In this document: in pieces, positions 1 to 5,531 of the stretch
Layout of the letters: every line of letters starts with the position of its first letter
Position numbering within the stretch: the stretch's first letter is position 1
Assembly: GCA_017995595.1 (NCBI GenBank)
Contig: JAGOIO010000103.1
Coordinates: 1 to 5,531, forward strand
DNA from: a bacterium
GTDB lineage: Bacteria > Cyanobacteriota > Vampirovibrionia > Gastranaerophilales > Gastranaerophilaceae
Direction of reading: 5' to 3'
Length of the DNA stretch: 5,531 nt
Made by a program: the position numbers and the translations under genes
Notes under the pieces: generated by a model
What the model saw: the letters and a program-made list of their open reading frames with translations, nothing else
The model's database searches: none
Told to the model about the DNA's origin: nothing

Positions 1-48
1 GGGAGTATGCAACCTTCCGAGTTTAAAATATTCAAATTGAGCCAATAA
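1..48 (+). CDS. Possible C-terminal end of an upstream gene (partial)
   Basis: Reading from base 1, this frame stays open for 15 codons, ends in TAA at 46-48 and reads GSMQPSEFKIFKLSQ. The other two forward frames stop earlier, at 24-26 and 38-40. The end lies just before the palindrome and promoter of topA, where an upstream gene would be expected to finish. The peptide is too short to assign to a family, and a stretch this short can be open by chance. The call rests only on the open frame and the position. Confidence 0.25.
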   Translation, partial: GSMQPSEFKIFKLSQ

Positions 49-56
49 AAAAAGTG

Positions 57-88
57 AACAAACATATATAAATTTATATATGCTTGTT
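57..88. repeat. 32-bp near-perfect palindrome upstream of topA
   Basis: The two 16-nt arms 57-72 and 73-88 are complementary at 15 of 16 positions; the only mismatch is a62 against c83. The inner 20 bp (63-82, half-site CATATATAAA) is an exact palindrome with no spacer, and it is flanked by AACAA/TTGTT. With no loop it suits a DNA-binding site for a dimeric or tetrameric protein better than an RNA hairpin. It also overlaps the likely -35 region of the topA promoter, so an operator or topology-sensitive element is a reasonable inference. Its A+T richness could also favour cruciform extrusion or easy melting under negative supercoiling. Confidence 0.6.
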
Positions 89-114
89 GCACTATTTATT
101 ATACATGCTACAAT
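87..114 (+). promoter_or_regulatory. Likely topA promoter (extended -10)
   Basis: TACAAT at 109-114 differs from the sigma-70 -10 consensus at one base and is preceded by TG at 106-107 with one base between, the extended -10 arrangement. A weak -35, TTGCAC at 87-92, lies 16 nt upstream. Transcription would start near 121, giving a leader of about 30 nt that includes the AAGGA at 131-135. The -35 overlaps the right edge of the palindrome at 57-88. Confidence 0.55.
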
Positions 115-149
115 TTAATTGTGTCTTTATAAGGAAAAATTTGATAAAA

Positions 150-2549
150 ATGGCAAGAACAGCAACAAAAGTAAAAGAAACTGAAGAAAAAGAAGAGAAA
201 AAGACTAGAAAAACAGCCAAAACTACTAAGACTGCAAAATCCGCAAAAGATAGTAAACCAAAGACAACAAAGAGTGGAAAAACAGTTAAAGCTAGTGATA
301 ACGGCAAGAATTTGGTAATAGTCGAATCTCCTGCAAAATCTAAAACTATCAAAAAGATTTTGGGAAATGATTACGTCATAGAAGCAAGTTACGGACATAT
401 CAGAGATTTTCCCAAAAAAGTATTGGGATTTGATGTACAAGACGAATTTAAACCGAGTTTTGTAGTAATTCCTGAAAAGAAAAAAGTCGTAACGAAATTA
501 AATGACCTTGCAAAACACAGTGCAAAAGTTTTTCTGGCTTCCGACCCCGACCGTGAGGGAGAAGCTATTGCATGGCATGTCAGAGAAGTTCTGAAAGTGC
601 CTGATGAGAAAGTTTGCAGAATTGAGTTCAACGAAATTACACCGCATGCAGTAAAATATGCGGTTGAACATTCACGTCAAATAGATATGGATAGAGTAAA
701 AGCTCAACAAACAAGACAAATTTTGGACAGACTTGTAGGTTACAAAATCAGTCCTGTACTTTGGGAAAAGCTTAGAAACAATCACCTTTCAGCAGGAAGA
801 GTTCAATCAGTCGCTCTTCGTATGATTTGCGAAAGAGAAGAAGAAATTGAAGCTTTTAAACCTGTAGAATATTGGTCTGTTACAGCAAATTTAAAAAAAG
901 AAGATGCAATTTTTGAAGCTGAACTTTCTAAATATCAAGGCAAAAAAATTGAAATTAAAAATGAAACCGAAGCAAAAAAAATAGTTGATTTTTTGGAAAA
1001 TAAGTCAACTAAATATGAGGTTGATAAAGTTACGAAAAAGACTTCACAAAGAAAGCCTTCCGCACCATTTATAACTTCAACATTACAGAGAGAAGCCAGC
1101 TCAAAACTCGGATATGGCGTTTCTAAAACAATGCAAATTGCACAAAAGCTTTATGAAGGTATGGAACTTGGTTCTGATGGTGCAGTCGGACTTATTACCT
1201 ATATGAGAACTGATTCGGTTAGAATTTCTGATGATGCGGTTAATGCATCTCATGAATTTATCGTAAATAACTATGGCGAAAAATATTATCCTGAAAAGCC
1301 TAACAATTATGTAAAACCGGGTAAGAAAAATGTTCAGGACGCTCACGAAGCAATCAGACCTTCATATCCTGATAAAACCCCTGAAAGTATAAAAAAATAT
1401 CTTACAAATGAGCAATATAGACTTTACAAACTTATTTGGTCAAGATTTATGTCATCACAAATGCAAAATGCCCAAATAGAAAATACTTCTGTTGATATTA
1501 ACGCAGGAGATTACACACTTAGAGCAGGTTCAAGCAAAGTAGTATTTGACGGATTTTTGAAAGTTTATTCTTCTACAGAAGATGACGAAAATGAAGCAAA
1601 TGCACCAAAAGCAAAAATTCCTGATTTTGCAAAGGGTGATAATTTAACTTGCCAAAAAGTTACACCAAAACAACACTTTACTCAACCACCTCCAAGATTT
1701 AGTGAAGCATCTTTGGTTAAAGCGTTAGAAGAATATGGAATTGGTCGTCCGTCAACGTATGCACCAATTATTACAAAAATTCAAACTAAAGGTTATGTCG
1801 AAAAGATTGAAAAAGCTCTTGCTCCGACACTACTGGGAAAAACAGTTTCAAAACAGCTTTGTGAACATTTTAAAGATGTTATGAACTATGAGTTTACCGC
1901 AGGATTAGAATCAAAACTTGATGATATTGCAGAGAAAAAAGCTGTTTGGAATGACGTTATAAAAGAATTTTACGACCCATTTATTGAAACAGTTAATAAA
2001 GCTCGTGAAAACATGACAAGAATGAATATCGAAAGTGATGTTGTTTGTCCTAAGTGCGGAAAGCCAATGGTAGTAAGAACGAGCAGGTATGGCACACAAT
2101 TCTTGGGTTGCTCAGGATACCCTGATTGTAAAACAATGATGCCATTAAAATCCAATGGAGAAGCTCAAGAGCCTGAAACTACCGACGAAAAATGTGAAAA
2201 ATGCGGTTCAGATATGATAGTCAAATTCGGACCTTACGGTAAGTATCTTGAATGCACAAAAGAAGAATGTAAAAACAGAAAAAGAGTTGTGGTTACAACA
2301 GGGGTAAAATGCCCTCAATGCGACGGCGAAATTGTCGAAAGAAAATCAAGATACGGCAAAATTTTCTATGGTTGCAATAAGTACCCTGATTGTAAATTTG
2401 TATTATGGAATAAACCAACAGGCGATAAATGTCCAAAATGCGGAGCATTACTTGTTAAAAAAGTTCTTAAAAAAGGAACATTTATACAATGTTCAACTAA
2501 GGAATGTGATTACTCTCAAACTGTTGAAGACGAAGAAACACAAAATTAA
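150..2549 (+). CDS. topA: DNA topoisomerase I (type IA), TopA
   Basis: This enzyme relaxes negatively supercoiled DNA by transient single-strand cleavage through a 5'-phosphotyrosine. The 799-aa protein has, in order: a Lys/Thr/Ala/Glu-rich low-complexity tail (about 1-52); a Toprim domain starting NLVIVESPAKSKTI, with E59 and the DPDREGE motif (D132, D134, E136) that binds Mg2+; the core motif LSAGRVQSVALR (213-224); the active-site segment GLITYMRTDS with catalytic Y351, R353 and D355; DAHEAIRPS (397-405); and GIGRPSTYAPII (530-541). Four C-terminal zinc ribbons carry cysteines at 633/636/654/660, 682/685/702/707, 721/724/742/748 and 761/764/781/786. I chose ATG 150 because the family-like MARTATKVK tail begins there and ATG 105 lies upstream of the predicted -10. 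A TTG at 141 is a rival start, since AAGGA (131-135) is 5 nt from it but 14 nt from the ATG. The protein is complete, and no key residue is missing. Confidence 0.97.
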   Translation: MARTATKVKETEEKEEKKTRKTAKTTKTAKSAKDSKPKTTKSGKTVKASDNGKNLVIVESPAKSKTIKKILGNDYVIEASYGHIRDFPKKVLGFDVQDEFKPSFVVIPEKKKVVTKLNDLAKHSAKVFLASDPDREGEAIAWHVREVLKVPDEKVCRIEFNEITPHAVKYAVEHSRQIDMDRVKAQQTRQILDRLVGYKISPVLWEKLRNNHLSAGRVQSVALRMICEREEEIEAFKPVEYWSVTANLKKEDAIFEAELSKYQGKKIEIKNETEAKKIVDFLENKSTKYEVDKVTKKTSQRKPSAPFITSTLQREASSKLGYGVSKTMQIAQKLYEGMELGSDGAVGLITYMRTDSVRISDDAVNASHEFIVNNYGEKYYPEKPNNYVKPGKKNVQDAHEAIRPSYPDKTPESIKKYLTNEQYRLYKLIWSRFMSSQMQNAQIENTSVDINAGDYTLRAGSSKVVFDGFLKVYSSTEDDENEANAPKAKIPDFAKGDNLTCQKVTPKQHFTQPPPRFSEASLVKALEEYGIGRPSTYAPIITKIQTKGYVEKIEKALAPTLLGKTVSKQLCEHFKDVMNYEFTAGLESKLDDIAEKKAVWNDVIKEFYDPFIETVNKARENMTRMNIESDVVCPKCGKPMVVRTSRYGTQFLGCSGYPDCKTMMPLKSNGEAQEPETTDEKCEKCGSDMIVKFGPYGKYLECTKEECKNRKRVVVTTGVKCPQCDGEIVERKSRYGKIFYGCNKYPDCKFVLWNKPTGDKCPKCGALLVKKVLKKGTFIQCSTKECDYSQTVEDEETQN

Positions 2550-2596
2550 AAGCTTTAATTGCCGAATTTTCTTGTTTTTGCTAAAATAAAAAAGAT

Positions 2597-2613
2597 TATA
2601 ATACACAAGGGAG
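2597..2613 (+). promoter_or_regulatory. aroE ribosome binding site with possible internal promoter
   Basis: AAGGGAG at 2607-2613 is a strong Shine-Dalgarno match 11 nt before ATG 2625, which settles the aroE start. A perfect TATAAT lies at 2597-2602. The best upstream -35 is TTGTTT at 2572-2577 with a long 19-nt spacer. Transcription from this -10 would begin near 2609, inside the SD itself, so the promoter reading is weaker than the SD reading. No convincing terminator separates topA from aroE, so read-through from topA is also possible. Confidence 0.4.
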
Positions 2614-2624
2614 AGCGTTTTACA

Positions 2625-3485
2625 ATGGCACATAAATTCGGACTTATCGGTTTTCACCTTTCACACTCAATTTCTGGCGTAATTCACGAAGCAGGATTAA
2701 AGGACTTGGGCGTTGATGCTACTTACGAGATTTTAGAAACTGACCCTGAAGATTTGGTAACAAGATTAAAAACTTTAAGAAGTACAGGATATCTTGGTTT
2801 TAACGTAACAATACCCCTAAAAGTTCCAACTTCACTATTTATGGATAAAGTTGATAAATATGCAGATATTGCAGGTTGCGTTAATACTGTCAAAATAATG
2901 CAAGATAGAACATTTTCAGGCTACAATACAGATATATACGGTTTTGAGCATGCAATACCAAAAGAATTTCAAGAAAAATTAATCGGAGAAAGTGCAAGCA
3001 TAATCGGTACCGGAGGAGCTTCAAGAGCTGCTGCTGTCGGATTAATTGAACTTGGAGTTTCTGAACTGGCATTTTTCTCAAGAAATATTATAAATGCTGC
3101 ACCTATGGTTAATTATTTGCGTAAAAAGTTTCCTGAAACTGATATCAAAATGTTCCAAATTCAAAGTATAGGAAATCTTGATAAATCTGCAATAGTCGTA
3201 AATACAACTCCTGTAGGTATGAGAGGACACTCGATGGATAAATGTCCGCTATCTTATGCAACTATGGAAAGATTAAGAGAAGATGCGGTTGTATATGATG
3301 TAATTTATAATCCGACCAAAACTCTATTCTTGGACACCGCTGAAAAAATGGGACATAAAACAATAAACGGACTGGATATGTTAATTCATCAGGCTGCAAG
3401 AGCAGAAGAATTATGGCTTGGGAAAAAGCCTAACACAGACAAAATGAAGATTTCAGCACTCGAAAGCTTACAAAATTTTGAATAA
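2625..3485 (+). CDS. aroE: Shikimate dehydrogenase AroE
   Basis: The enzyme reduces 3-dehydroshikimate to shikimate with NADPH in the cytosolic chorismate pathway. The 286-aa protein has the usual two-domain length. The N-terminal substrate domain shows LIGFHLSHSISG with substrate-contacting S15 and S17, NVTIPLK with catalytic K66, GCVNTV with N87, and NTD with catalytic D103. The Rossmann domain has IIGTGGASRAAA (126-137), an Arg after the second strand (SRN, R153) that suits NADP(H), VNTTPVGM (192-199), VIYNPTKT, and GLDMLIHQAARAEELW with Q256. Residue numbering matches E. coli AroE plus one for S14, K65, N86 and D102. The frame is open 22 codons further upstream, but those residues do not look like AroE, and ATG 2625 has a good SD. 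The N-terminal motif departs from the common GxPxxHSxSPxxHN. hisF follows after 18 nt, so the two genes form an operon. Confidence 0.95.
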   Translation: MAHKFGLIGFHLSHSISGVIHEAGLKDLGVDATYEILETDPEDLVTRLKTLRSTGYLGFNVTIPLKVPTSLFMDKVDKYADIAGCVNTVKIMQDRTFSGYNTDIYGFEHAIPKEFQEKLIGESASIIGTGGASRAAAVGLIELGVSELAFFSRNIINAAPMVNYLRKKFPETDIKMFQIQSIGNLDKSAIVVNTTPVGMRGHSMDKCPLSYATMERLREDAVVYDVIYNPTKTLFLDTAEKMGHKTINGLDMLIHQAARAEELWLGKKPNTDKMKISALESLQNFE

Positions 3486-3503
3486 ACGAAAAAGGATTAA
3501 AAA

Positions 3504-4265
3504 ATGAGTTTGGCAAAAAGAATAATTCCTTGCCTTGACGTAAAGAACGGTCAAACAGTAAAAGGAATAAATTTTAAAAATTTAAAATTTGCAGGCGACC
3601 CGGTAGAACTTGCGAAAAAATATTCTGATGAAGGGGCTGATGAACTTGTTTTCCTTGACATTACAGCAACTAACGAAGATAGAAAAACAACTGTAGAAAT
3701 GGTTTCAAAGGTTGCAAAGCAAGTTTTTATCCCATTTACAGTCGGAGGTGGAATAAAATCTATTGAAGATATGAAGACGTTGCTTCATGCCGGAGCTGAT
3801 AAAATTGCAATTAATTCAGCAGGCGTTAAAAATCCACAATTAATAAAAAAAGCATCAACATATTTTGGTTCTCAATGTATTGTAGTTGCTATTGATGCCA
3901 AGCTTACCGACGGAGATTATTACGTATTTATCAATGCAGGCAAGAAAAATACAGGTATAAAGCTATCAGACTGGGTAAAAGAAGTTGAAGAACTCGGCGC
4001 AGGTGAAATCCTTTTAACCTCAATGGACGCTGACGGAACTCAAAATGGTTTTGATATAAAAATGTTAAGCAGTATTACAAATAAGTTACAAATTCCTGTT
4101 ATTGCATCTGGCGGAGCTGGAGCTGACGTTTCACACTTTGAAGATGTGTTTAATCTTGCAAATGCTGATGCTGCCCTCGCTGCCTCGATTTTCCATTACG
4201 GAACTTTGCCCGTTAAAAAATTAAAAAAAGAACTTTTTGAGAAAAAAATTGCAATTAGAATATAA
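3504..4265 (+). CDS. hisF: Imidazole glycerol phosphate synthase cyclase subunit HisF
   Basis: HisF is the (beta/alpha)8 cyclase that converts PRFAR plus ammonia, supplied by its glutaminase partner HisH, to imidazole glycerol phosphate and AICAR, linking histidine and purine synthesis. The 253-aa protein is full length. It opens with AKRIIPCLDVK (general acid/base D12) and has IPFTVGGGI (phosphate site, 76-84), VVAIDAK (D131), AGKKNTGI (145-152), GAGEILLTSMDADGT (D177) and PVIASGGAG (phosphate site, 198-206), ending ALAASIFHYG. Known Thermotoga HisF gate residues R5, E46, K99 and E167 correspond to R6, E47, K100 and E168 here, so the ammonia channel appears intact and a HisH partner is expected elsewhere. 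AAAGGA at 3491-3496 is a well-spaced SD. There are no other his genes beside it; it is paired with aroE. Residues K28-F29 replace the Arg-Asp common in the beta1-alpha1 loop. Confidence 0.97.
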   Translation: MSLAKRIIPCLDVKNGQTVKGINFKNLKFAGDPVELAKKYSDEGADELVFLDITATNEDRKTTVEMVSKVAKQVFIPFTVGGGIKSIEDMKTLLHAGADKIAINSAGVKNPQLIKKASTYFGSQCIVVAIDAKLTDGDYYVFINAGKKNTGIKLSDWVKEVEELGAGEILLTSMDADGTQNGFDIKMLSSITNKLQIPVIASGGAGADVSHFEDVFNLANADAALAASIFHYGTLPVKKLKKELFEKKIAIRI

Positions 4266-4309
4266 AATATAGCCAGTTGACCGATATTTTTTTATTTTAG
4301 ATTGATGTA

Positions 4310-4354
4310 TAAGTATAAATAAAGAGATAAGTACTCTTTAAAACTTTATACTTA
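4310..4354 (+). ncRNA. Bulged hairpin, possible start of a small RNA
   Basis: A ten-base stem (4310-4319 with 4345-4354, arm TAAGTATAAA) encloses a seven-base stem (4320-4326 with 4334-4340, arm TAAAGAG). The loop is 7 nt (4327-4333), and a 4-nt bulge AAAC (4341-4344) lies on the 3' side. This gives 17 pairs without a mismatch, more than expected even in AT-rich intergenic DNA. About 17 unpaired bases separate it from the terminator at 4372. The element may be the 5' hairpin of an RNA of about 90 nt, or a stabilising structure in the 3' UTR of hisF. A weak promoter (TTGACC 4277-4282 with TAGATT 4298-4303, 15-nt spacer) would start transcription near 4310. Confidence 0.35.
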
Positions 4355-4371
4355 ACACGATTCAGCTATAG

Positions 4372-4398
4372 CCCGATGAAAATCATCGGGTTTTTTTT
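4372..4398 (+). terminator. Rho-independent terminator
   Basis: An 8-bp perfect stem, CCCGATGA (4372-4379) with TCATCGGG (4383-4390), has an AAA loop and is followed at once by eight T residues (4391-4398). It stands 106 nt after the hisF stop and should end the aroE-hisF transcript and any small RNA begun in the gap. The reverse strand lacks a T-run, so it acts in the plus direction only. Confidence 0.92.
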
Positions 4399-4421
4399 AT
4401 AAAATTACACTACGTGAACGG

Positions 4422-4449
4422 TTAAATTTGTCAATTTATCGAATATAAT
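4422..4449 (+). promoter_or_regulatory. Promoter of the coiled-coil gene, placed for a leaderless start
   Basis: A perfect TATAAT at 4444-4449 ends 6 nt before the ATG at 4456, so transcription is expected to begin at or within a base or two of the start codon. The -35 is poor: TTAAAT at 4422-4427 has a 16-nt spacer. TTGTCA at 4428-4433 is a better hexamer, but its 10-nt spacer is too short. The strong terminator at 4372-4398 separates this promoter from hisF. Confidence 0.5.
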
Positions 4450-4455
4450 TGTCCT

Positions 4456-5172
4456 ATGGATATAAAATTCGGGAAATTATATGCACATAACAACGGAAAT
4501 GTTGAAGAACCCAAGTTGACTATTGAAAAAAGTGATAGCAACTTCTTTTCTACTGCAATAAATTTACCCAAAATCCCGCAAGAAAATGAAGATTTGAATC
4601 AAAATAATTTAAGAATGAATGATTTTGAATCCAACATTTTAGAAAACAGTGCATATCTGGGACTTCCAGATGAAGTTTTAAAAATAGAACATAAAATTGA
4701 TATGGACGAGAAATTACTTGCTAAAATAACGCAGGAAATAGAGACCTTGCAAGCTTTTGAAGAAGAAGTTCAACTTGAAGATTTAATTAATCAAAAAAAA
4801 CTTTTAGAACTTGAAATAGAAGAATTATGTGAAGAATATGCGAAATACGGATTAAGTGCAAAACTATCAGGAAAACTTGCAAGCATTATAAGATATGGTA
4901 AAAAAGCTCAAAAAGGTGCTTTTTCAAATACAAAAAAATTTATAGTAAAAAAAGTTTTATCTAAACTTTCAAAAAAATTCAAATATAGTCAAAATGTCAA
5001 AGATGCATTACAAACTTTGGAAAATATTAATTCTGACGTTGATGAATTAGTAAAAATGAATGTACCTTATGGTGAAAAGCTTATCAGATATGATAGATTA
5101 ACAGCATATTTGAATAAGGCAAACGTAATTCATGCTCAAATAACCAAAGATTTAAAAATTTTAAAGAAATAA
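4456..5172 (+). CDS. Hypothetical coiled-coil protein
   Basis: I do not recognise this 238-aa protein. Residues 1 to about 65 are polar, Asn/Glu/Ser-rich and probably disordered. Residues about 71-130 are charged and leucine-rich with heptad-like spacing (for example EKLLAKITQEIETLQAF and KKLLELEIEELCEEY), suggesting a coiled coil. Residues about 131-180 are strongly basic, with many Lys and few acids (SIIRYGKKAQKG, FIVKKVLSKLSKKFKY), and could bind nucleic acid or acidic membrane surfaces. A second helical segment fills 181-238. There is no signal peptide, no transmembrane helix, only one cysteine and no enzyme motif, so it is probably cytoplasmic and structural or adaptor-like. No SD precedes ATG 4456; the start is supported by the TATAAT 6 nt before it. 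It is monocistronic, bounded by a terminator upstream and a convergent gene downstream. Base composition resembles its neighbours. Confidence 0.8.
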   Translation: MDIKFGKLYAHNNGNVEEPKLTIEKSDSNFFSTAINLPKIPQENEDLNQNNLRMNDFESNILENSAYLGLPDEVLKIEHKIDMDEKLLAKITQEIETLQAFEEEVQLEDLINQKKLLELEIEELCEEYAKYGLSAKLSGKLASIIRYGKKAQKGAFSNTKKFIVKKVLSKLSKKFKYSQNVKDALQTLENINSDVDELVKMNVPYGEKLIRYDRLTAYLNKANVIHAQITKDLKILKK

Positions 5173-5173
5173 C

Positions 5174-5531
5174 CTAGTTCAAATATTTGCACACTTTTAA
5201 GCTTAATTTTTCTGTTGAAAAGGAAGCCAACGCTCCATAAGGAACAGTTATTTTTTCAATTGCATGTGTAATTTTAAACCCGCCTAATATTGGCAAATTA
5301 TGTTTTTCAGCAAGTTCATAGAAAAAATCTTCAAGCTCTGATTTATTTTCAATATCCAAAAAATCTCCCAAAACAATTCCTGAAACATTTTTTCTAAAGT
5401 TGTCAATGTTAAAAAGTTGCTTAAACATTTTATCTATTTTATACGTTGGTTCACCCAAATCTTCTGCGAAAAAAATAAATTTTTCATCAGGAATAAAATC
5501 AATTCCACAAAGCGAAACAATAGTTGCAAGA
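5174..5531 (-). CDS. ldcA: LD-carboxypeptidase, family S66 (C-terminal part)
   Basis: Family S66 enzymes remove the terminal D-alanine from murein tetrapeptides in the cytoplasm during peptidoglycan recycling. The window holds the last 118 residues; the frame is open to the right edge, and the N-terminal domain with the nucleophilic Ser lies outside. Visible family features are FIFFAEDLGEPTYKIDKMF, which aligns with E. coli LdcA LVLEDINEHPFRVERM and contains the catalytic Glu (E23 of the fragment); GIVLGDF; and LPILGGFKITHAIEKITVPYGA, which contains the catalytic His (H89). The Glu-His spacing of 66 residues is close to the 68 (E217-H285) of Pseudomonas LdcA. A TTG at 5458 is internal and not the start. 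The related microcin-immunity protein MccF shares the fold, but the short recycling-type C-terminus favours LdcA. The gene converges on the coiled-coil gene with one base between stop codons. Confidence 0.88.
   Translation of the reverse strand, partial: LATIVSLCGIDFIPDEKFIFFAEDLGEPTYKIDKMFKQLFNIDNFRKNVSGIVLGDFLDIENKSELEDFFYELAEKHNLPILGGFKITHAIEKITVPYGALASFSTEKLSLKVCKYLN

Noticed and set aside
92..631. Several minus-strand open frames opposite topA, rich in Phe, Cys, Ser and Leu
   Set aside because: Their composition is what Lys/Thr/Glu codons give when read backwards; they are shadows.
2544..2579. AT-only hairpin AATTAAA-AGC-TTTAATT followed by a T-rich stretch after topA, as a terminator
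   Set aside because: The stem has no G-C pair, and the T-run is broken and starts several bases after the stem, so it is too weak to call.
2332..2589. 85-aa plus-strand open frame overlapping the 3' end of topA
   Set aside because: It lies in another frame over the conserved zinc ribbons of TopA and resembles no protein; it is a shadow.
2559..2624. Extended aroE start at TTG 2559
   Set aside because: The 22 extra residues do not resemble AroE, and the SD lies directly before ATG 2625.
3569..3590. 22-bp inverted repeat (AAATTTTAAA, 2-nt spacer) inside hisF
   Set aside because: It falls on Asn, Phe, Lys and Leu codons that the HisF family keeps in this loop, so AT-rich codon choice explains it.
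4306..4323. Tiny open frame MYKYK in the gap after hisF
   Set aside because: Five codons with no ribosome binding site, overlapping the hairpin stem.

Overview
This is chromosomal DNA from an AT-rich bacterium. It carries three conserved housekeeping genes on the plus strand (topA, aroE, hisF), one plus-strand gene for an unrecognised coiled-coil protein, and the 3' part of a minus-strand LD-carboxypeptidase gene. The Lys/Asn/Ile/Glu-rich proteins, A/T-ending codons and Shine-Dalgarno (SD) sites at several genes fit an AT-rich, peptidoglycan-containing eubacterium. My best guess is a gut Vampirovibrionia/Gastranaerophilales-type organism. That rests on general resemblance only and cannot be proved from this window.

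Layout. Positions 1-48 may hold the last codons of an upstream plus-strand gene. Positions 57-88 form a 32-bp near-perfect palindrome, immediately followed by a good extended -10 promoter for topA. TopA (799 aa, four zinc ribbons, Lys-rich N-terminal tail) ends at 2549. After a 75-nt gap with a perfect TATAAT but no convincing terminator come aroE (286 aa) and, 18 nt later, hisF (253 aa). aroE and hisF are almost certainly co-transcribed and supply shikimate-pathway and histidine/purine-linked metabolism.

The 190-nt gap 4266-4455 holds a strong bulged hairpin (4310-4354) and a textbook intrinsic terminator (4372-4398). Together they could be a small RNA or the 3' end of the aroE-hisF transcript. 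A perfect TATAAT then sits 6 nt before the ATG of the coiled-coil gene, which has no SD, so that mRNA is predicted to be leaderless. This gene (4456-5172) ends only 1 nt from the stop codon of the convergent LD-carboxypeptidase gene, which runs off the right edge of the window.

No mobile element, CRISPR array, tRNA or rRNA is visible. I see no obviously new multi-gene system. The points most worth a second look are the palindrome at the topA promoter, the hairpin-plus-terminator element after hisF, and the leaderless gene for the unknown coiled-coil protein.
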